DNA of 46,854 bases from Epulopiscium sp. Nele67-Bin005 (GTDB lineage: Bacteria; Bacillota; Clostridia; Lachnospirales; Cellulosilyticaceae). The position numbers and the translations under genes were made by a program. This document shows, in pieces, positions 29,764 to 38,036 of the stretch. The stretch is from contig LNZR01000006.1 in assembly GCA_002007365.1 (NCBI GenBank), positions 1 through 46,854 on the forward strand, given 5' to 3'. Within the stretch, counting starts at the first letter, position 1; the number at the start of each line of letters is the position of its first letter. The notes beneath the pieces are model-generated. The model did not search any database and was not told the DNA's origin. It was given only the letters and a program-made list of their open reading frames with translations.

Positions 29764-29844
29764 GTGAAATCCAAAAATCGTGATGATATTAAAAAAGTAG
29801 ACGTTCTATTCCAGTATGTGTTGCAGATACTAAAATTACCCTAA
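29764..29844 (+). repeat. Dispersed element related to the microORF core (AAAAATCGTGATGA)
   Basis: The core AAAAATCGTGATGA is identical to that in the tandem repeat behind legF, and the following GATATTAAAAA is shared with an element at 45090. Read in the same frame as the microORFs, an open frame from GTG 29764 gives KSKNRDDIKKVDV and ends ILKLP after 26 residues. No ribosome-binding site is seen, so it may be a decayed copy or a DNA or RNA motif. Confidence 0.4.
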
Positions 29845-29868
29845 GTTAATGGCTTAGGATAATTTTAG
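29830..29868. terminator. Long inverted repeat between tuf and the convergent gene
   Basis: CTAAAATTACCCTAAG (29830-29845) and CTTAGGATAATTTTAG (29853-29868) form a 16-bp stem with one mismatch and a 7-base loop. It overlaps the stop of the minus-strand gene and lies between convergent transcripts, so it may end both. T-runs are poor on both sides. Confidence 0.55.
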
Positions 29869-30356
29869 TAGTATAATTTATTTTTAATTGAATAGTTGAT
29901 ATCAGTAATTTCACCAAAAGGTGTACTGATTGATATTGTTTGTGCCTCTTCGGCTAATGCATCAAATCCATCAAAAAAATTAACAAGTTCTATTGTAAGT
30001 TTATTTTCTTCATTGGAATTTTGAGTAATACTTCCACTAAGATAATAACTTCTATTATCTACATTTAAAAAATAATCCTGAGTCAGCCATTCGTTTAGTG
30101 TGCCTTTTGAAGTATTAAATTTAACCTTTACGATGTCGTGTTCTATAATAAATTCTTCTAATATCAGTGGTTCATTATTTAAGCTAACAAGTAAATCAGT
30201 TTCTTTAATTGCAAATTCTTCACTAAATGTAATAGGAGTCAGGTCTATAGAACTATTAACTTCAACAGCAGGTTGAACTGGTGCGTTGGTTGATACAATG
30301 ATAATAGTTGTACACAAGATGGATAAACCTACAGTAATATAAATATATGGTTTCAT
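29865..30356 (-). CDS. Hypothetical protein with N-terminal signal anchor
   Basis: This 163-residue protein is not recognised. Residues 4-22 (YIYITVGLSILCTTIIIVS) are a hydrophobic signal or anchor segment without a lipobox cysteine at a clear cleavage site. The rest is predicted beta-rich with alternating polar and hydrophobic residues, so an extracytoplasmic domain anchored at the membrane is likely. AAAGGAG lies before the ATG. It is monocistronic with its own promoter and ends in the inverted repeat at 29830-29868. Confidence 0.65.
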   Translation of the reverse strand: MKPYIYITVGLSILCTTIIIVSTNAPVQPAVEVNSSIDLTPITFSEEFAIKETDLLVSLNNEPLILEEFIIEHDIVKVKFNTSKGTLNEWLTQDYFLNVDNRSYYLSGSITQNSNEENKLTIELVNFFDGFDALAEEAQTISISTPFGEITDINYSIKNKLYY

Positions 30357-30393
30357 AAATTCTCCTTTTACTTTACTTGAAAATTATGTATTG

Positions 30394-30422
30394 ATATTAC
30401 CATATTTAGAAAATATTGTCAA
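30394..30422 (-). promoter_or_regulatory. Sigma-A promoter for the minus-strand hypothetical gene
   Basis: On the minus strand TTGACA (30422-30417), 17 bases, TAATAT (30399-30394), 38 bases before the start codon. Confidence 0.8.
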
Positions 30423-30446
30423 ATAAAATCGTAATTTCTTATAACT

Positions 30447-30477
30447 CAAAAAAGGTATAGCTAAAAAACTATACCTT
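30447..30477 (-). terminator. Intrinsic terminator of the three-gene minus-strand operon
   Basis: AAGGTATAG / CTATACCTT (30452-30460 and 30469-30477), followed on the minus strand by a T-run. It begins at the stop codon of the membrane protein gene. Confidence 0.85.
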
Positions 30478-31015
30478 AAATGCGTGAAAACTTTTTATAA
30501 TATTCGTCAATTAATAAGTTTATGGCATAATCGAATACTAAAAATATAACTTGTAAAATAGCCCATATAATTAATAAGTGCATTGATAATCCTAGGCTTG
30601 GGGCTAGCCCAGAAAGCGTAATTAATATTCCGTCAAAAATTGTATAGCCAAACAAAGTATATGTTAAGTATAAATCCAAAAATCCTACTACATTAAAATA
30701 AATAAGCTTTAATATATACTCAAGTAAATATTTGTTTTGGCTTTCAATAAATGATTTTACTATTCCATAATTTCCAAAAAATAACACATAAACAATTGTA
30801 ACTTGAAGAGGAATTAGCAAGAAACAAAGTAAACTTGTGGATAAATATATCAAAGTTGCAGTTTTGAGTGAGCCTCTAATATATCCCAAAATTACTACAA
30901 AGGTAGCAAGGGCAAACATTGTAAGTTGACTTGTGGGTAAAATATAACTAATATATAAAATTACCACACTTAAGGCTGTAAGTATACCCCCTAGAGCTAA
31001 ATCTTTTGTTCGCAT
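30476..31015 (-). CDS. Multi-pass membrane protein, possible ECF-type S component
   Basis: This 179-residue protein has five or six hydrophobic segments. It opens RTKDLALGGILTALSVVILYI, which resembles the start of ECF transporter substrate-binding (S) subunits and related small membrane proteins. No ATPase or T component lies nearby, and no substrate can be assigned. It is the last gene of the operon with the DUF5685-like protein, which it overlaps by 19 bases, so the two are probably made together. GGAGA precedes the ATG. Confidence 0.55.
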   Translation of the reverse strand: MRTKDLALGGILTALSVVILYISYILPTSQLTMFALATFVVILGYIRGSLKTATLIYLSTSLLCFLLIPLQVTIVYVLFFGNYGIVKSFIESQNKYLLEYILKLIYFNVVGFLDLYLTYTLFGYTIFDGILITLSGLAPSLGLSMHLLIIWAILQVIFLVFDYAINLLIDEYYKKFSRI

Positions 31016-31926
31016 TTTTTTCTCCTACATTTTTTGCAGGTACAACCAATCGAAGAATATTTTGCCATCATACCCAAAGTTACTATATTTGTTAGAATAT
31101 TTCGGTTGCGTTGTAGGGGTAGAGATAACAAAATTTCTTCGCAAGTTGCTCCACAGCTTAATAATGTAAATTCTACTTCTTTTTTTATATATCTAAAATT
31201 TTCATCTAGCGTTTTAGTTTCGTCTAAATAAATTTCAGCTAGAGGATTAAACTTGTTATGGGCAATATCTTTTTTAAAATCATCTAATGCATCAATTACA
31301 TAAATCCATTTTCCTAAAGAATATCCAAAATTATAAAGCTGTTTTCGTAAATGTTGACTATCATGTGTTAGTTTATATGGATAATATTTTAAAATATTAC
31401 CTACTAAAGTTGCAAATGGATTAGCAATTTCATCAATATTTATTTTAGTTTTATTATTAGAAGTTGTACATAAATTTGCTTCCAAAGCTGATAATTCATC
31501 TAAAGAATGCTTAATTTTATACTGGACTTTATTATATTTTGGGTCTATTTTTTGTAGGTAAGGTTGAAGACTGTAGCTTAAAACCTTGCCTTTTAGACTA
31601 TTATCATCATTAACATCATCAATCGCTTTATAATACGCAAGTATAACATTTATAGCTGAAGTATATTTTAAAGCTTGATTAGAGTTAATTATGCGTTTAT
31701 TTTTTATTGGATTTGTAATGCACCCCTGATTTTTGTAGTAAGTTTTTGTGGGGCTAAGTGCATCTAATAAAATTGCCATCGCTGTTAAATCATAGTTTAG
31801 AGCTACTCTTGGCATATGTCCAAAGTCTTGTTTTATATGGCAACAAAGCCCACAATAATAACTGCGAAAAGTTTCAAATTCTCGTATTTTTAATTCTTGT
31901 TTTAGAGGGATAACATATCCAAACAT
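30997..31926 (-). CDS. DUF5685-like protein with Asp-rich motifs and Cys clusters
   Basis: This 309-residue protein begins MFGYVIPLKQELKIREFETF. It has an N-terminal Cys pair (YYCGLCCHIK, about 24-33) and a C-terminal Cys cluster (GCTCKKCRRKKC). This pattern matches the DUF5685 family of uncharacterised Firmicutes proteins. Two Asp-rich motifs (AIDDVNDD near 103 and VIDALDDFKKD near 215) sit in helical context and recall metal/pyrophosphate motifs of isoprenoid-synthase-fold enzymes; that link is only suggestive. The Cys sets could bind zinc or an Fe-S cluster. It lies 10 bases after the His/Cys-rich gene in one operon. Confidence 0.65.
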   Translation of the reverse strand: MFGYVIPLKQELKIREFETFRSYYCGLCCHIKQDFGHMPRVALNYDLTAMAILLDALSPTKTYYKNQGCITNPIKNKRIINSNQALKYTSAINVILAYYKAIDDVNDDNSLKGKVLSYSLQPYLQKIDPKYNKVQYKIKHSLDELSALEANLCTTSNNKTKINIDEIANPFATLVGNILKYYPYKLTHDSQHLRKQLYNFGYSLGKWIYVIDALDDFKKDIAHNKFNPLAEIYLDETKTLDENFRYIKKEVEFTLLSCGATCEEILLSLPLQRNRNILTNIVTLGMMAKYSSIGCTCKKCRRKKCEQKI

Positions 31927-31936
31927 TTTTTTCTCC

Positions 31937-32389
31937 TTAGATACATTTTATCAGGTCGCCACCCATACATTCACACATCGAATCAAGACAGATTAGGTCA
32001 CAACAACTTAATCTACAAGCGCAACAATCGCAACAATCACAGCACCCTCCACTATTTCTGTGGTGGTGATGATGATGGTGGTGGTGATGTTGATTATTTG
32101 GGCGGCCATTTTGCGGGGGGTGTGGAGCGTGTGCCTTATATTGTTGGTTTCTACCCACTAATTTTAGGTGAAAATTCTCATATACTCCATTTCCTGGGGC
32201 CATAGTTCTTGCAATTTCTATGTGCTTTTTGGCAGTATCAAACCAAGACTGTTTGTAAGCAAGTAGTGCAGTTAAATAGTGCCAAGATGCATCATGATTT
32301 TTTGTTCTATCTAGTATTGCTTTTGCTTTGTAAATTTGTTCGTCAAAAATAAGTTTTTGAATATCTTTTTCGCTATAATAAACGTTCAT
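31937..32389 (-). CDS. TPR-like protein with decahistidine stretch and Cys-rich tail
   Basis: In this 150-residue protein the first ~75 residues look like one or two TPR helices (AKAILDRTKNHDASWHYLTALLAYKQ, then WFDTAKKHIEIARTMAPGN). A linker containing ten consecutive His (about 101-110) leads to a Cys-rich tail (CCDCCDCCACRLSCC) ending CECMGGDLIKCI. The CECMGGD ending resembles tails seen on some clostridial J-domain proteins, but no J domain is present here. Metal or Fe-S handling is a reasonable inference. It is the first gene of the operon; AAAGGAGA lies before the ATG at 32389. Confidence 0.6.
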   Translation of the reverse strand: MNVYYSEKDIQKLIFDEQIYKAKAILDRTKNHDASWHYLTALLAYKQSWFDTAKKHIEIARTMAPGNGVYENFHLKLVGRNQQYKAHAPHPPQNGRPNNQHHHHHHHHHHRNSGGCCDCCDCCACRLSCCDLICLDSMCECMGGDLIKCI

Positions 32390-32493
32390 TGCATTCTCCT
32401 TTCTCTGGATTTGTTAATAGTTAACAGCTCCAAAAATAAATTGATTTATCTTATTATACGCCAAAAAATCAAATTTTAATAGTATCTAAATCC

Positions 32494-32522
32494 TTGTTTT
32501 GTCAAATTTTATGAGATATAAT
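32494..32522 (+). promoter_or_regulatory. Sigma-A promoter for trpS
   Basis: TTGTTT (32494-32499), 17 bases, TATAAT (32517-32522). The leader is only about 40 bases, too short for a T-box. Confidence 0.7.
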
Positions 32523-32565
32523 GTTTGGGTGAACATATGAAAAGTTTAGAAAGAGAGTAAATTTT

Positions 32566-33567
32566 ATGGATAAAAAAATTATTTTTAGTGGAATGCAACC
32601 GTCTGGAGTTTTAACTTTGGGGAATTATTTGGGCGCACTCAAAAATTGGACTAACTTGCAAGATGAATACCAGTGCCTATATTGTATTGTAGATATGCAC
32701 GCAATTACTGTTAGGCAAGACCCTGCCCAGCTTAGAAAACAGTCAAGAGAAATGTTAATTCAGTATATTGCTGCTGGTCTTGACCCAGAAAAAAATGTTA
32801 TTTATTACCAATCTCATGTGCCAGCTCATGCTGAACTCGCTTGGATTTTGAATTGTTATACTTATATGGGTGAGCTTAATCGTATGACTCAATTTAAGGA
32901 CAAATCTCAAAAGCACAATGAAAATATTAACGCTGGTCTATTTGTATACCCAACTTTAATGGCTGCAGATATTTTGTTGTTCCAAACGAATTTAGTGCCT
33001 GTTGGGGTTGACCAAAAGCAACATCTTGAGCTTAGTCGTGATATTGCAAATAGGTTTAATGGGATTTATGGTGATGTATTTACTGTGCCAGAGCCTTTTA
33101 TTCCAAAGGTTGGTGCAAAAATTATGAGTTTGCAAGAGCCAACTAAAAAAATGTCAAAGTCTGATGAAGATATTAATGCTACTATAAATTTGACTGATAC
33201 TCCAGAAACTATAATTCGTAAATTAAAAAGAGCTGTTACAGACTCTTTGGCAGTTGTGCGTTTTGATGAAGAAAACCAAGCTGGGATAAGCAATTTGATG
33301 ACTATTTATAGTGCGATAACTGGTTATAGTATGAGTAGTATTGAGAATGAATTTGATGGTAAGGGGTATGGAGATTTTAAGTTGAGAGTTGCAGATGCTA
33401 TAGTTGAGGAGTTGCGTCCTTTGCAAGAAAAGTATACCGAACTTTCAAAAGATAAATCGTATATTGATAATATCATTAAAGATAATAGTCAAAAAGCTAA
33501 TTATATGGCTACAAAAACTTTGCGTAAAGTCCAGAAAAAAGTTGGATTTCCACCTATTATTAGGTAA
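32566..33567 (+). CDS. trpS: Tryptophan--tRNA ligase
   Basis: This class Ic aminoacyl-tRNA synthetase charges tRNA-Trp. The N-terminal SGMQPSGVLTLGNYLGAL contains the HIGH-equivalent. KKMSKSDED (about 193-201) is the KMSKS loop, and VDMHAITVRQDP and GVDQKQHLELSRDIA are family features. Length 333 is typical. AGAAAGAGAG lies before ATG 32566. It appears monocistronic between its own promoter and a terminator. Confidence 0.96.
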   Translation: MDKKIIFSGMQPSGVLTLGNYLGALKNWTNLQDEYQCLYCIVDMHAITVRQDPAQLRKQSREMLIQYIAAGLDPEKNVIYYQSHVPAHAELAWILNCYTYMGELNRMTQFKDKSQKHNENINAGLFVYPTLMAADILLFQTNLVPVGVDQKQHLELSRDIANRFNGIYGDVFTVPEPFIPKVGAKIMSLQEPTKKMSKSDEDINATINLTDTPETIIRKLKRAVTDSLAVVRFDEENQAGISNLMTIYSAITGYSMSSIENEFDGKGYGDFKLRVADAIVEELRPLQEKYTELSKDKSYIDNIIKDNSQKANYMATKTLRKVQKKVGFPPIIR

Positions 33568-33569
33568 TA

Positions 33570-33602
33570 AAAAAGCTTTGAGAGTGCCTCAAAGCTTTTT
33601 TT
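33570..33602. terminator. Bidirectional terminator between trpS and the YitT gene
   Basis: AAAAGCTTTGAG / CTCAAAGCTTTT is a near-perfect stem with T-runs readable in both directions. It lies between convergent genes. Confidence 0.9.
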
Positions 33603-33603
33603 G

Positions 33604-34476
33604 TTATTCAATTTCTTGAGAATGGATAAATCCTTTACCACGTCCAATAACTTGTGATGCTTCAGAAATAGACATAAATGCATTTTTATCATGAGCTACA
33701 ACAATTCGTTTAACTTTGGCGATTTCACGTTGTCCAACTGTCATATATAAAATAAATTTATTTTGCTTTGAGTATGCTCCAATTGCAGGAATTATTGTAA
33801 TTCCTCGAGCCAAATCATGCATTAAGTGGTCAGAAATTTTTTCGTAATATTGTTCGTCAGTAACGATAAATACAGTCTTTTTGTGGTTTACCCCATCAAT
33901 AACTAAATTTACAACTCGGCTACTTATAAAAATTGTTGAAAGTGTTAAAACTGCTGGGTCAATTCCAAAAGATAGAAATGAGGCAAAAATTATAACACCG
34001 TTTAAAGCAAGGCTAGCAGTTGCCATACTAAGTGAGAAGTATTTATTTAAGATTTTTATAACGATATCAATTCCACCTGTTGAACCTTCGGCCTTAAAAA
34101 TAATTCCTGAACCTATACCGTGTAAAAATCCTCCAACTACAACGATTGAGAGAATATTTCCAACTGGTAAAATTACATCATGGGTAACTTCAATCCAAAA
34201 TGAAAGCATTAGCATTCCAAATAAACTGTAGGCTAGGAAGCTTTTTTTGAGATAAAATAACCCGACTAAAAAAAGTGGTACGTTAATTGCAATAATCATA
34301 AAACTGATGTTTGACCCCATCAGAAGGTTACAAAGCATAGCAATACCAGTTACTCCTCCAGATAGTAATTGGTTTGGGATAAAGACCCCATTGGTAGCAA
34401 TTGATAATAAAAATGTACCAACTACTATTGAAATAATGCATTTGATGTGTCTTGATGTAACTTTAACATTCTTCAT
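33604..34476 (-). CDS. YitT family membrane protein
   Basis: This 290-residue protein has about five transmembrane helices in the first ~200 residues. Typical segments include GTFLLSIATNGVFIPNQLLSGG, LHGIGSGIIFKAEGSTGGID and the C-terminal DUF2179 cytosolic domain (KTVFIVTDEQYYEKISDHL, then GRGKGFIHSQEIE). The family (DUF161 plus DUF2179) is widespread in Firmicutes. Its transport function is not settled, and one related protein has been linked to regulated export. It is convergent with trpS and divergent from the PHP hydrolase gene. Confidence 0.9.
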   Translation of the reverse strand: MKNVKVTSRHIKCIISIVVGTFLLSIATNGVFIPNQLLSGGVTGIAMLCNLLMGSNISFMIIAINVPLFLVGLFYLKKSFLAYSLFGMLMLSFWIEVTHDVILPVGNILSIVVVGGFLHGIGSGIIFKAEGSTGGIDIVIKILNKYFSLSMATASLALNGVIIFASFLSFGIDPAVLTLSTIFISSRVVNLVIDGVNHKKTVFIVTDEQYYEKISDHLMHDLARGITIIPAIGAYSKQNKFILYMTVGQREIAKVKRIVVAHDKNAFMSISEASQVIGRGKGFIHSQEIE

Positions 34477-34529
34477 ACTTACACTGCCTTTCTCATTACC
34501 TATGTAGGGTTTTAGAGTAATATTTTACC

Positions 34530-34558
34530 TTGAATTTTGATTATAAAAATCGTATAAT
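34530..34558 (+). promoter_or_regulatory. Sigma-A promoter upstream of the PHP hydrolase
   Basis: TTGAAT (34530-34535), 17 bases, TATAAT (34553-34558). It lies about 170 bases before the start codon; the leader is AT-rich without a recognised element. Confidence 0.65.
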
Positions 34559-34726
34559 TAATAATTAAACATATTGGAGATTATGTCTAATTGAAATTAC
34601 TAAAGCTTGGTAAATTTTATATATATAACTTATTATTATAGAGCTATCTCCAAAAAATGCAAGTGTTTTTAAAAAATATTTATTGTAAAAATTTGGGTTA
34701 TTATTTATTTGAAGGAGTGGGTATTT

Positions 34727-35452
34727 ATGGAATTTTATACAGATTTACACGTTCACACAGTTTCTAGTGGTCATGCTTATAGTACGATTGATGAAAATTT
34801 GAGGGTTGCAAGTAGTATTGGGCTAAAGATTTTAGGGATTTCTGACCATACAGAAGGGTTACCTTGGGGTGCTGGGCTTTATCACTTTAATAATATGAAA
34901 ATTTTGCCAAGAGAAAAATATGGGGTTACGTTACTTAGAGGTGCAGAAACAAATATTGTTGATTATAATGGAACGATTGATATTCCTGAGAGTTCAACAA
35001 GAAGTCTTGATTATATAATTGCGAGTTTGCACGTGCCTTGTATTGAGCCAAATTCTGATAAAGCTTTGGTTACTCGTGGAATTATTGGTGCTATGGAAAA
35101 TCCGTTGGTAAAAATTATTGGTCACCCTGGGGATACTCAATACCCTATGGATTTTGAAATTTTGGCCAAAAAATCGAGAGAAACCAATACTTTGCTTGAG
35201 CTTAACAATTCTTCATTAAAGCCAACTAGTTCAAGAAAAGGTGCTGTTGAAAATTTAACTGAGATGTTAAAGGTATGCAATAAGCATGATTTGCCAATAA
35301 TCTTAAATACTGATGCGCATTGGGCTGATGAAGTTGGAGATTTTACAGAGGCTACTAAATTGGTTGAAGCTGTTGGGTTTCCTAAGGATTTAATTATTAA
35401 TACACAGCCTGAGAAGTTGTTAGAATTTTTGAATGTTGATTTATCTAAATAA
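34727..35452 (+). CDS. PHP-domain metal-dependent phosphatase (YcdX-like)
   Basis: This 241-residue PHP-domain protein carries DLHVHTVSSGHAYSTI (residues 6-21), GISDHTEG, RGAETNIVDYNG, ASLHVPC, GHPGDTQYP and LNTDAHWADEVG. Together these supply the His/Asp/Glu set that binds three metal ions. The closest named group is YcdX-type phosphatases; the substrate is unknown. ATG 34727 is chosen (GAAGGAGTGG upstream); the in-frame TTG at 34709 overlaps that site. pcrA follows 92 bases later and may be co-transcribed. Confidence 0.85.
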   Translation: MEFYTDLHVHTVSSGHAYSTIDENLRVASSIGLKILGISDHTEGLPWGAGLYHFNNMKILPREKYGVTLLRGAETNIVDYNGTIDIPESSTRSLDYIIASLHVPCIEPNSDKALVTRGIIGAMENPLVKIIGHPGDTQYPMDFEILAKKSRETNTLLELNNSSLKPTSSRKGAVENLTEMLKVCNKHDLPIILNTDAHWADEVGDFTEATKLVEAVGFPKDLIINTQPEKLLEFLNVDLSK

Positions 35453-35455
35453 AAA

Positions 35456-35512
35456 ATGTTGTGGTTCTTTCCTTTATTAATGGGGTTACTGTTTTTGGAA
35501 AGTTTGCAACAT
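35456..35512 (+). other. Nested inverted repeat before pcrA
   Basis: ATGTTG/CAACAT (35456-35461, 35507-35512) encloses CTTTCC/GGAAAG (35467-35472, 35497-35502) with a loop of 24 bases. It lies between the PHP gene and the pcrA ribosome-binding site and has no T-run directly after it. Confidence 0.4.
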
Positions 35513-35544
35513 AAGAAGTTTTGGTTTGTGGTAAAGGAGTAATA

Positions 35545-37737
35545 ATGAATTTTGTAGAAGGACTTAATGAAATGCAAAAAGAGGCCGTTCTTTATAAAGA
35601 TGGTCCAATGCTTATTTTGGCAGGAGCAGGCTCAGGAAAAACCAGAGTTTTGACTCATAGAATTGCTCATCTTATTGAAAATGAAGGGGTGAAACCATGG
35701 TCGATATTGGCCATTACATTTACAAATAAGGCTGCTAAAGAGATGAGAGAACGTCTTGAAAAGTTGGTTGATGAACAAGCGTCTAAAGATATGTGGGTGA
35801 GTACTTTTCATTCGATGTGTGTTAGAATTTTGAGAAGAGATGCTGATAAATTGGGATATGAAAAATATTTTACAATTTATGATACTTCTGATCAAAAAGC
35901 TGTTATCAAAGAGGCTATCAAAATTAAAAATGTAAATGAGAAAAATTTTGCAGTTGGTGATATGCTTGGTGCTATTAGTAGTATGAAAAACCAACTTATT
36001 TTCCCAAAGAAAGCTTTGCAACAGGCGACGGATTATAGGGAAAGAGTGATTGCTGAAATTTATGATATTTATCAGAAGAAATTGTATGAAAATGGAGTTA
36101 TGGATTTTGATGATTTGTTGGTAAATACGTGCAAATTATTTCAAAATTACCCAGAAACTTTGGAATATTATCATAAAAAGTTTAGATATATTTTGGTTGA
36201 TGAATATCAAGATACAAACTTAGTGCAGTATTGGCTTGTTAAAAAGTTGGCTATGGTTCATCAAAATTTGTGTGTTGTTGGTGATGATGACCAGTCAATT
36301 TATGGTTGGCGTGGTGCTGATATTCGTAATATTTTGGGGTTTGAGGAGGATTTTGCTGGGGTAAAAGTTATTAAACTTGAGCAAAATTATCGTTCAACCA
36401 AAAATATTTTGGAGGCTGCAAATAATGTGGTTGCAAACAATATGGGCAGAAAATCTAAGCAGTTATGGACTCAAAAAGATGCTGGTGAATTAATTAGTAT
36501 TTTGCAGGTGGATAATGAATATCGTGAAGCTGATACTATAATCCAGCTTATAAATCATCAGCAAAATAAAAATAATCGTGGGTTTAATGATTTTGCTGTT
36601 TTGTATAGAACAAACGCCCAATCTCGTGCTATTGAGGAGAAGATGATACAAAATTCTATTCCTTATAGACTTTTGGGAGGGGTAAGGTTTTATGAGCGTA
36701 AAGAAATTAAAGATTTGATTGCATATTTGAGGGTTATTTCAAATATTAAAGATGAGGTTGCTATTAAGAGAATTATTAATGTTCCAAAAAGAGGAATTGG
36801 TGCAACTACTGTAGAAAATATTTCGGCTTATGCTCTTGAGTTTGGAATGGATTTTTTTGAGGTTGCAAAGATTTGTAAGGAGATGGGTGTTCTTGGGAAT
36901 GCTCCTGCTACAAAGGTTTTGGGCTTTGTATATATGATAGAAACTCTTAGAGATGTTGCAAAATCTAACGATGTAAAGTTAATTTTGGAAACTTTAATTC
37001 AACAAGTTGGTTACATTGAATATATTAACCTTGAATATAAAGATGAAGAGAAAGATAAACTTAAAGATAGGTTGGATAATATTTCAGAGTTAATTAATAA
37101 GACTGCTGGATATATGAAAAATACGGACGAGCCTTCATTAGATGGATTTTTGGAGGAAGTTGCGTTGGTGGCTGATGTTGATAATTATGACCAAGAGAGT
37201 AATTCTGTAGTTTTGATGACGCTTCATAGTGCCAAAGGTCTTGAGTTTCCTGTAGTTTTTATGCCGGGTGTTGAAGAAGGAATTTTCCCAAGTAATAGAA
37301 GTGTGCAGGATAATGATTTGGAGGAAGAACGTCGTCTGATGTATGTTGGGATTACTAGAGCTGAGGAGCAATTATACATTTTGCATACAAATGAGAGAAC
37401 TCTTTATGGAAATAGGAAATCCGTTGAAGCTTCTAGGTTTATAAAAGAAATTCCTGAACATCTTACAAACTTGCAAAAATTAAATGTTCGTGAAAAAACA
37501 AAAACCTCATCTTACCAATCATCTCCCAAAAGACCTACTCCGTTTCAACAAAAATCTCCAATTGGAAAGCAAGTTGAGGTACAAAGTTTTGATGTTGGGG
37601 AGAAGATTAAGCATATGAAGTTTGGAGTTGGAATTATTGCAGAAGTTAGTGGGGAGAATGTTTCTATTAATTTTGAAAGTGGCGAAACTCGCAAGCTAAA
37701 TACCAAGTTTGCACCACTAAAAAAGATTGCTAATTAA
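35545..37737 (+). CDS. pcrA: ATP-dependent DNA helicase PcrA (UvrD/Rep family)
   Basis: PcrA unwinds DNA 3' to 5' in repair and plasmid replication and removes RecA or RNA polymerase. This 730-residue product has all SF1A motifs: AGAGSGKTRVLTHRI (Walker A), ITFTNKAAKEMRERL, LVDEYQDTN (Walker B), VGDDDQSIYGWRGADI, LEQNYRSTKNI, TLHSAKGLEFPVVFMPG and GITRAEEQLYI. The C-terminal KHMKFGVGIIAEVSGE is the Tudor-like domain. ATG 35545 has AAAGGAG 5 bases upstream. A strong terminator follows. Confidence 0.96.
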   Translation: MNFVEGLNEMQKEAVLYKDGPMLILAGAGSGKTRVLTHRIAHLIENEGVKPWSILAITFTNKAAKEMRERLEKLVDEQASKDMWVSTFHSMCVRILRRDADKLGYEKYFTIYDTSDQKAVIKEAIKIKNVNEKNFAVGDMLGAISSMKNQLIFPKKALQQATDYRERVIAEIYDIYQKKLYENGVMDFDDLLVNTCKLFQNYPETLEYYHKKFRYILVDEYQDTNLVQYWLVKKLAMVHQNLCVVGDDDQSIYGWRGADIRNILGFEEDFAGVKVIKLEQNYRSTKNILEAANNVVANNMGRKSKQLWTQKDAGELISILQVDNEYREADTIIQLINHQQNKNNRGFNDFAVLYRTNAQSRAIEEKMIQNSIPYRLLGGVRFYERKEIKDLIAYLRVISNIKDEVAIKRIINVPKRGIGATTVENISAYALEFGMDFFEVAKICKEMGVLGNAPATKVLGFVYMIETLRDVAKSNDVKLILETLIQQVGYIEYINLEYKDEEKDKLKDRLDNISELINKTAGYMKNTDEPSLDGFLEEVALVADVDNYDQESNSVVLMTLHSAKGLEFPVVFMPGVEEGIFPSNRSVQDNDLEEERRLMYVGITRAEEQLYILHTNERTLYGNRKSVEASRFIKEIPEHLTNLQKLNVREKTKTSSYQSSPKRPTPFQQKSPIGKQVEVQSFDVGEKIKHMKFGVGIIAEVSGENVSINFESGETRKLNTKFAPLKKIAN

Positions 37738-37747
37738 ATAGTTTTGA

Positions 37748-37784
37748 AAAACTACCATTTATTTTGATTGTGGTAGTTTTTTTT
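37748..37784 (+). terminator. Intrinsic terminator after pcrA
   Basis: AAAACTACCA / TGGTAGTTTT, followed by further T. The 309 bases from here to the first chemoreceptor gene hold a promoter and a long leader. Confidence 0.9.
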
Positions 37785-37829
37785 GGGGGCTTTAAGTTAA
37801 ATATTATAATAAAGTCGAAAAATAAAGAC

Positions 37830-37857
37830 TTGAATATTTTATCAGTAATGTTATAAT
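37830..37857 (+). promoter_or_regulatory. Sigma-A-like promoter for chemoreceptor 1
   Basis: TTGAAT (37830-37835), 16 bases, TATAAT (37852-37857). It lacks the TTGTATACAA palindrome present in the promoters of receptors 2 and 3. The leader is about 230 bases; its first part contains CCTC/GAGG in a small hairpin (ACCTCGAAAAAAGAGG). Confidence 0.6.
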
Positions 37858-38036
37858 GAAATTATACTAAACCTCGAAAAAAGAGGAATAAGTTACCTTA
37901 CAAAAAAATAGGAATTTTATGGAAAAGTTATGAAGGCTAAATGATGGGAAGTGTTACATATCAAAAAGGGAAAGTTACTTGTCTGAAACTAAGAATTTTC
38001 AAGTAAATATGAAGAATTCGCAAAAATTTATATCAA

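Noticed and set aside
32060-32090. Decahistidine considered as a cloning tag or assembly artefact
   Set aside because: Codons alternate CAT and CAC within a natural linker, and the flanking protein and operon are continuous.
32400-32565. T-box regulation of trpS
   Set aside because: The promoter lies only about 40 bases from the start codon and no T-box sequence or specifier hairpin is present.
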